Of a DNA stretch of 12,492 nt, positions 7,699 through 12,492 are shown in pieces. Numbering within the stretch: position 1 is the stretch's first letter; every line of letters starts with the position of its first letter. The notes below the pieces were generated by a model that saw nothing but the letters and a program-made list of their open reading frames with translations, was not told the DNA's origin and searched no databases. The stretch covers positions 1 through 12,492 of the forward strand of contig JAAYYM010000447.1 of assembly GCA_012515365.1 (NCBI GenBank). Reading direction: 5' to 3'. The DNA comes from Clostridia bacterium (lineage in GTDB: Bacteria; Bacillota_A; Clostridia; Lachnospirales; Lachnospiraceae). A program made the translations under genes and the position numbers.

Positions 7699-8616
7699 AT
7701 GATTGCATATGAATTAAATCGATCGCTGGATATCTGTTTCAAATTTGCGATTACTTATATTGATGATGAATTTGTCTCATCTGCAAAATATCTGGTAGAG
7801 GGTAACGATTTAATCCTGCTAGGTGAAAAAGAGTCGATCCGACTGTCCTTTACGGATAAAGGGATTGAGAATGATGTTTCGGCAGATGAGTGGGATTTAT
7901 CAGATGGACTGATCATGGTGGAAGAGGATTCAACAGAATCCGAACTGTTGAAATATGTCTACATGGTATTTCGTATCTGGCAGCAGATTCCACCGTATGC
8001 GAATCCGCATATGCATGAGGTCTTACTGAAAAAACTTAATGAGAAGCTGTTATATTTTGATTTGAGAGTTTCCTTTGATGATGAGCAGTTTCACATTTAC
8101 CATGGTACGGATACCATCACGATCGAACAGGCATTATCAATCATTATGGAACGTGAACGCGGGCTTAAGGTGATGGATCAGATGGAACAGACCTATAAGG
8201 AAGCTGTCAGGTTTAAAAATCTTGGACAATATGAGAGATGTATGCCTCTCTATCTGACAATCATCGGTCAGGAAAAGAAAGATTCTGCATTATTTACCAA
8301 GGCATGCTATGAGCTCGGAGAGGTTTATTATCTTGAAGACGATCTCGAACGTGCAGCGATTACTTATATGAGATGCGACAGCAGCTATGTGGAGGATCAG
8401 AATGATTTATTCTTAAGAATCGGTCATGCTTTGTTAGATAACAAATTAAAGAGCTTCTCTTCACAAGTCAAGAGTTATTATAGATGCACTCTTTCTGACA
8501 CATACAAAACGCAGCATGAAGAAGAGTTTGAGAAGGCAGCTGCATCGGTTGCCCAGATGTATGAGGAGTACGAGAAAGCATGTATTGAAGTAGGAAGAAA
8601 AAAATATAAAAAGTAG
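7699..8616 (+). CDS. Leaderless protein of unknown function with C-terminal TPR-like helices
   Basis: 305 residues, with no signal peptide or membrane segment, so probably cytosolic. Residues 1-150 are a mixed alpha/beta, acidic region with a plain-looking hydrophobic pattern and no motif I recognise. Residues ~164-255 are helical with TPR-like spacing: a Tyr-x-Glu-Ala start, then LGQYERCMPLY, and a second unit ACYELGEVYYLEDDLERAA whose Leu-Gly-x-x-Tyr and Ala-Ala positions fit the TPR consensus. The C-terminus is a charged helix ending in a Lys-rich tail. It sits 13 bp after the giant DUF5057-like gene, ends just before the terminator, and is probably the last gene of that operon. An adaptor or chaperone role for the exported partners is inference from position and TPR character only. 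Confidence 0.8.
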   Translation: MIAYELNRSLDICFKFAITYIDDEFVSSAKYLVEGNDLILLGEKESIRLSFTDKGIENDVSADEWDLSDGLIMVEEDSTESELLKYVYMVFRIWQQIPPYANPHMHEVLLKKLNEKLLYFDLRVSFDDEQFHIYHGTDTITIEQALSIIMERERGLKVMDQMEQTYKEAVRFKNLGQYERCMPLYLTIIGQEKKDSALFTKACYELGEVYYLEDDLERAAITYMRCDSSYVEDQNDLFLRIGHALLDNKLKSFSSQVKSYYRCTLSDTYKTQHEEEFEKAAASVAQMYEEYEKACIEVGRKKYKK

Positions 8617-8629
8617 ATTTAAAATAAGA

Positions 8630-8667
8630 AAAAATAGGAGCGTAGAAATAACGCTCCTATTTTTGTT
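8630..8667 (+). terminator. Strong Rho-independent terminator after the TPR-like gene
   Basis: A perfect stem pairs 8630-8643 with 8651-8664 (core AGGAGCGT/ACGCTCCT) around a 7-nt loop AGAAATA, and ends in a U-rich tail (ctatttttgtt). It starts 14 nt after the stop at 8616. The A-rich flank on the left would give a U-tract on the other strand, so it could work in both directions, though no minus-strand gene is in view. Confidence 0.95.
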
Positions 8668-8676
8668 AATATTTAC

Positions 8677-8718
8677 AACAATTTGAAATTACGTTGACAT
8701 CATATATGGCAAATTGTT
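8677..8718. promoter_or_regulatory. Perfect 9-bp inverted repeat around the -35, candidate operator
   Basis: AACAATTTG (8677-8685) and its exact complement CAAATTGTT (8710-8718) are separated by 24 bp. The pair brackets the -35 hexamer, and the right arm covers the extended -10 TG and the first base of the -10. The 33-bp centre spacing is about three helical turns, so a dimer or two dimers on one face of the DNA could occlude polymerase. The arms are AT-rich, so chance is possible. The regulator is unknown. Confidence 0.4.
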
Positions 8719-8723
8719 ATAAT
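8694..8723 (+). promoter_or_regulatory. Sigma-A promoter with extended -10 for the large surface protein
   Basis: TTGACA (8694-8699) and TATAAT (8718-8723) are both full consensus with an 18-bp spacer, plus a TG one base upstream of the -10 (8715-8716). Transcription should start near 8730, leaving a leader of about 67 nt before the ATG at 8797. It lies 27 bp after the terminator, so the downstream gene is an independent unit. I see no riboswitch or strong structure in the leader. Confidence 0.88.
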
Positions 8724-8781
8724 AAAAACAGTGCTTGGCAAGAATGAACTGAGAATGTGTATCACAAAATTAATTTATGAT

Positions 8782-8786
8782 GGAGG
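8782..8786 (+). promoter_or_regulatory. Ribosome binding site of the large surface protein
   Basis: GGAGG is 10 nt before the ATG at 8797. The ATGs at 8777 and 8780 are out of frame and have no ribosome site before them, so 8797 is the start; the signal peptide that follows supports this. Confidence 0.85.
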
Positions 8787-8796
8787 AAAAAACGGA

Positions 8797-11700
8797 ATGA
8801 AATTTAAGGTACGACAGGCTTTAAAGAAACTTCAAGCGATTATTTTAGTCGCAGCAATGGTAATTACCTTATTACCTGCCGTTAATCTACAACAGGCAGA
8901 GGCAGGCATTGCGTCGGGGGCAAAAACTATTAATTATGGGGCGAAAGTGTTTACGAACCCTGATTTGAATGAATCATTTGATGAGAGTGAACCCGGACGC
9001 TGGGGAATGCTTTACTTTGCAAACCAAAAGTGGCGTGTTCTAAACGTAAATGAAAACAGTCTTTTTATTTTATTAAATGCAGCGGCTACCGGTGATGTAG
9101 TGTTTGGAGAGACACCGGGATGGACAACAAGTCCAGTTCGCACCTGGCTGAATGGAGACTATTATACAGATTCATTTACTAATGCTGAAAAAGCATTGAT
9201 TATGGATACATCCATCGAGGGTGCATCTGATAAGCTGTTTGCTTTGTCATATGATGAAGCAAATAATGCATCATATGGATTTGACCGAGATAGAGCCAGA
9301 CTGATCAGGGGTGCATATCAGTATGGATGGTGGCTTCGCACAGCCGGTGACCTTGCCGGTGCGCAGAGAGCAGTTGAGGGACTAGGTAAACTTGTTGAGT
9401 ATCCATCTACCAGTGCTAAGGCAGCTGTCAGACCAGCATGTAATCTTAATATTTCCAACATTTTTATGACATCAACGATATCCGGTGGTAAATCCGCAGC
9501 GACCGTAGGCGGAGGATTTGTTCCTGTATCGGATGTTACAGATAAAGCTACAGAATGGAAAATGACTCTGATTGACAATAGTAAGCCAAGTATTACGATT
9601 AATCGCGTGACCAGAGGTAATCCTACGGATTCATCTAGAATTAATGATGTGAAGATTGAATATTCATGCACAGACCCGAATACTGCAGATAATAAGTATG
9701 TATCTGCTGTCATTACAGATGCAAATGACAATATCATAAGCTATGCAAAACTTGGAGCATATACACCAGGAGAAGGAACTGTAGACTTTAATGTAGACAG
9801 TGAATTCGATGAAAACGGTTATAAATTAGTGCTATTTACAGAGGAAGCATCTGATGGAACACTAACAGATATTGCCAGCACACCGGTCAATGCATCTGTA
9901 CCACCAAAGGTAGTAGAACGCGTTCTCGTTGATCCAGAATACACCAGCGTCGATGCTGGTCAAAGTGTTTCCTATACAGCAAAGGTTGTCGGAGCAGGAG
10001 CTGATGCAGAAGGAAATGGTGGATATCTCCCACTACAGGAAGTAGACTGGGCGATTGAAAACAATAACTCAGCAGCTACAAACTGGGAATGGGATGTAGA
10101 TGATGATCATCCAAACAGAATCAAGGTAAATATAGCAGCAAATGAAACATCAGATGAGATCAGAGTCATTGCGATTTCAGCAGAGGATCCATCTGTAGAA
10201 GGTGTAGGTCTGATCAATCCTTTCATGGTGCTTAAATATGATCTGGAGGGTGGAACCTATAACGGAAGTACTGTAATAGCGGATGTAACAAATCTGACAT
10301 CACAGACAATCATTGGTGGTACACAGGCGGCAACAGCTGCTGTAATATTACCAGATCCGGAAAATGGAGATTTAAAGAAAGATAATGCGACTTTTCGCGG
10401 ATGGTTTACAGAAATCGGTGGAGAAGGTGATGAATTTTCGAATTCTAATCCTAAGAATTTACCACAGAGTATGACACTGCATGCAGCATGGTCTACTAAT
10501 ATGGGTAAAGGAGATTTCTTAGTTTCAAAAATCGAAGATCAGGTATACACCGGAAGAGCAATCAAGCCGGTGGTACGTGTGATGCATGGACAGACAGAGC
10601 TTAAACAGGGTGTGGATTACAATGTATCCTATACGAATAATACCAAAGTTGCAAAACAGACAGATGGTAATCCACCTACGATTACTGTAATCGGTAGAGG
10701 AAACTACAGAGAAAGTGAAGTTGTAAAATTCAGTATTGTTGCAAAGGATATCAATAGTTCTGATATCAGTATGACAATTCAGGATAAGAAGTACAATAAA
10801 GGAAATCCTGTTTCTTCTGATCCTGTTATCAAAATGGGTAAGAAGAGTTTAGCTAAAGATAGAGACTATAAAGTAATTTATGATAAGATCGGTGGCAGCA
10901 GTACTGCATCAACAAAGGTGCCTGTCACGATTCAGGGTATTGGAAACTTTACAGGAACGATCAATACGCAATTCTATATTGTACCTGAGTCTAAGATGAT
11001 GAGTGCAAAGGGAATCAAAATAGAAGTACCAAAGACTGAGTATACCGGAAGTGCAGTTGAGCCGACAGTTGTTGTTAAAGATGGTTCACAGACAGTTGAT
11101 CCGTCAGAATATACACTTACTTTTAATAACAATGTTAAGGTAGGTAAGGGCAGTGTTACTGTAACAGGTAATGGAATTACTTACGCAGGAAGCAAAACAG
11201 TTAATTTCGATATTACACCAAAAACTCTTGGTGACGGAACGATACCGGCTGCTACGATTAAGATTTCAGGTATTCCTGAACAGCAGTTTAGTGCAGACAA
11301 GGTTTATCCGTTTGAAACAGAAGACGAATTTACGGTATATGATGAAGCCGGAAAGCAGTTCCTTACAAAGAATGTTGATTATACGATTGAGTATAAAGGG
11401 AATGATAAGCTTGGAAAAGCAACTGCGACTTTGAAAGGAAAAGGCAACTATACAGGAAGCTTTGTAAAAGAGTTTACGATTGTCGCATGCGAAATGATCA
11501 ATGATAATCTGAGCTATCAGATTTCATCTGCAGCATATAACAATGGAGCAGCGGTGACACCAAAGATCAAAATTATGGATGGAAGCAAAGTTCTTAAAAT
11601 CAATAAAGACTATACTGTTGAATGCCGGAATAATACAAAAGTTACAGAATCAGCACATGCAGTTATCACAGGTAAAGGCAATTACACCGGTGAGATTATA

Positions 11701-12492
11701 AAGGACTTTAGGATCTATACGTTAAAAGATGTTTCTGAACTGAACATAAGCATTTTAAAAGATGGTGAGTATGAGTATAACGGAACAGCTTTGATACCTC
11801 AAATAGCGGTTGTAGATGAGGAGCGTCGGGTAGAGTTAGAGGAAGGAATCGATTACACGGTTAAGGCATCTAAGAATATCAATGCCGGTCAGGCAGTCGC
11901 AGAGATTAAAGGAATTGGCACTTATAGGGGAAGTGTGAAGAAAAATTTCACAATTAATCCAATGCCGATCGCATCATCTGAAGTGAATCTGGTTATGTCA
12001 AACCAGAAAGTAACGTCATTAAATACCGCACCTAAACAGAATCTGGCATTATCGATGATGGTTGATGGTAAAGTGAAGAACCTTAAACTCGGTGTGGATT
12101 ATGTAATCGATAAATGGAGTGATTCTACATCCACAATGAAGAATGCACAGCTTTTACTCAAAGGAAAAGGAAACTTTTCCGGAGAACGTCAGGTTACGTA
12201 CGATATTTTCAAAGTAGATATTTCAAAGAGAGTGACGATCTCTAGAGTTGCTGCTCATACTTACACAGGAACACAGATTTGTCCGGAGATTACTGTTGCT
12301 TGTGGTAACCATATTCTTAACAAAGATGAGGAGTATCATGTGACCTATGGAGAAAATACGAAGGTCGGACTTGGTACAATCACTGTAACAGCTATGGGAG
12401 AGACCTATGGCGGATCTAAAACCATGACATTTCCAATCCTGCCGAAATGGTTATCCTGGATCGTAGATAAGGATGATCCTGTCACAGTACCA
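8797..12492 (+). CDS. Giant secreted surface protein: DUF6273-like head, Ig-like and InlB-type domains, eight Ig-like repeats (3' end outside window)
   Basis: The frame is open from the ATG to the window edge: 1232 codons, no stop. A classic signal peptide is seen: basic MKFKVRQALKK, a hydrophobic core 14-29, and AEA-G cleavage after residue 36. Residues ~69-220 resemble DUF6273 (WRVLNVN, WLNGDYY, GWWLRTAG and VRPACNLN in order), a domain common on clostridial surface proteins. Residues ~236-365 form a beta-rich domain that I recall following such heads. An Ig-like domain with EVDW spans ~372-473. Residues ~479-565 fit the InlB B-repeat/Listeria-Bacteroides (Flg_new) pattern: a KYDLEGGTY start, FRGWFTE, and LHAAW at the end. 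From ~573 there are eight diverged ~80-residue repeats. The protein is expected on the cell surface as an adhesin or matrix component. Its C-terminal anchor (LPXTG, SLH or other) is out of view, so the attachment mode is unknown. Confidence 0.88.
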   Translation, partial: MKFKVRQALKKLQAIILVAAMVITLLPAVNLQQAEAGIASGAKTINYGAKVFTNPDLNESFDESEPGRWGMLYFANQKWRVLNVNENSLFILLNAAATGDVVFGETPGWTTSPVRTWLNGDYYTDSFTNAEKALIMDTSIEGASDKLFALSYDEANNASYGFDRDRARLIRGAYQYGWWLRTAGDLAGAQRAVEGLGKLVEYPSTSAKAAVRPACNLNISNIFMTSTISGGKSAATVGGGFVPVSDVTDKATEWKMTLIDNSKPSITINRVTRGNPTDSSRINDVKIEYSCTDPNTADNKYVSAVITDANDNIISYAKLGAYTPGEGTVDFNVDSEFDENGYKLVLFTEEASDGTLTDIASTPVNASVPPKVVERVLVDPEYTSVDAGQSVSYTAKVVGAGADAEGNGGYLPLQEVDWAIENNNSAATNWEWDVDDDHPNRIKVNIAANETSDEIRVIAISAEDPSVEGVGLINPFMVLKYDLEGGTYNGSTVIADVTNLTSQTIIGGTQAATAAVILPDPENGDLKKDNATFRGWFTEIGGEGDEFSNSNPKNLPQSMTLHAAWSTNMGKGDFLVSKIEDQVYTGRAIKPVVRVMHGQTELKQGVDYNVSYTNNTKVAKQTDGNPPTITVIGRGNYRESEVVKFSIVAKDINSSDISMTIQDKKYNKGNPVSSDPVIKMGKKSLAKDRDYKVIYDKIGGSSTASTKVPVTIQGIGNFTGTINTQFYIVPESKMMSAKGIKIEVPKTEYTGSAVEPTVVVKDGSQTVDPSEYTLTFNNNVKVGKGSVTVTGNGITYAGSKTVNFDITPKTLGDGTIPAATIKISGIPEQQFSADKVYPFETEDEFTVYDEAGKQFLTKNVDYTIEYKGNDKLGKATATLKGKGNYTGSFVKEFTIVACEMINDNLSYQISSAAYNNGAAVTPKIKIMDGSKVLKINKDYTVECRNNTKVTESAHAVITGKGNYTGEIIKDFRIYTLKDVSELNISILKDGEYEYNGTALIPQIAVVDEERRVELEEGIDYTVKASKNINAGQAVAEIKGIGTYRGSVKKNFTINPMPIASSEVNLVMSNQKVTSLNTAPKQNLALSMMVDGKVKNLKLGVDYVIDKWSDSTSTMKNAQLLLKGKGNFSGERQVTYDIFKVDISKRVTISRVAAHTYTGTQICPEITVACGNHILNKDEEYHVTYGENTKVGLGTITVTAMGETYGGSKTMTFPILPKWLSWIVDKDDPVTVP
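10513..12444 (+). repeat. Eight diverged ~80-residue Ig-like (MBG/YDG-type) protein repeats
   Basis: Approximate units are 10513-10740, 10741-10983, 10984-11220, 11221-11486, 11487-11721, 11722-11961, 11962-12216 and 12217-12444. The shared pattern is a strand, Y-[TN]-G near the start, P-x-[IV]-x-[IV] and a Gly/Asp turn, then L-x-x-x-x-D-Y-x-[VI], a NN-x-K-[VA] or similar turn, and usually G-K-G-N-[YF]-[TS]-G before a final F-x-I. Repeat 7 lacks the early YTG and repeat 4 has an insertion. Copies differ widely at the DNA level, so this is an old array unlikely to recombine. These look like the bacterial Ig-like stalk repeats that Pfam calls MBG; the name is from memory. More copies may follow past the edge. 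Confidence 0.85.

Noticed and set aside
8730..8796. Riboswitch or attenuator in the leader of the surface-protein gene
   Set aside because: The leader is only about 67 nt, with short imperfect pairings (CTTG/CAAG) and no terminator-like stem or recognisable aptamer.
9248..9277. 9-bp perfect inverted repeat (CATATGATG / CATCATATG)
   Set aside because: It is inside coding sequence and follows from the similar peptides SYDEA and ASYG. There is no U-tract or promoter nearby, so it is probably incidental.
9318..9737. 139-codon minus-strand open frame
   Set aside because: It lies wholly inside the strong + strand surface-protein gene, has no ribosome site or promoter I can see, and its composition is what the reverse of that coding sequence would give.

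Overview
The window reads as a low-GC Gram-positive anaerobe of the Clostridia, most likely Lachnospiraceae. This rests on AT-rich codon use, strong GGAGG ribosome sites, a near-consensus sigma-A promoter, and very large exported proteins built from Ig-like, InlB/Listeria-Bacteroides-type and DUF6273-like modules with low-complexity linkers. No ribosomal, tRNA or core metabolic gene is present, so the family assignment is an inference. All four genes lie on the + strand, and coding density is about 98 percent.

Region 1 (3-8616) looks like the end of an operon. It starts with the 3' part of a gene already open at the left edge, whose first ~130 visible residues resemble the C-terminal half of a type IV minor pilin or pseudopilin (PulJ/PilW-like), followed by ~600 residues of Ig-like and unassigned beta-rich sequence. 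After 30 bp comes a 1800-residue exported protein that I place in the DUF5057 family. It appears to contain three diverged copies of a Rossmann/glutamine-amidotransferase-like module, the first split by a ~200-residue low-complexity linker with two kinds of tandem repeat. After 13 bp comes a 305-residue leaderless, probably cytosolic protein with TPR-like helices. A strong intrinsic terminator (8630-8667) closes the unit.

Region 2 (8668-12492) has its own extended -10 sigma-A promoter, with a perfect 9-bp inverted repeat around the -35 and touching the -10, then a giant secreted surface protein. The visible 1232 residues are a signal peptide, a DUF6273-like head, Ig-like domains, one InlB/Flg_new-type repeat, and eight diverged ~80-residue Ig-like repeats. 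The gene runs off the right edge without a stop.

Taken together, the window looks like part of a surface-assembly locus: a pilin-like component with a large passenger, a giant exoprotein of unknown function, a cytosolic partner, and a separately controlled surface protein that shares an Ig-like module with the pilin-like protein. The best candidate for an undescribed system is the three-gene unit pilin-passenger / DUF5057-like / TPR-like. That link rests on gene order and on recalled family patterns, not on a database search.
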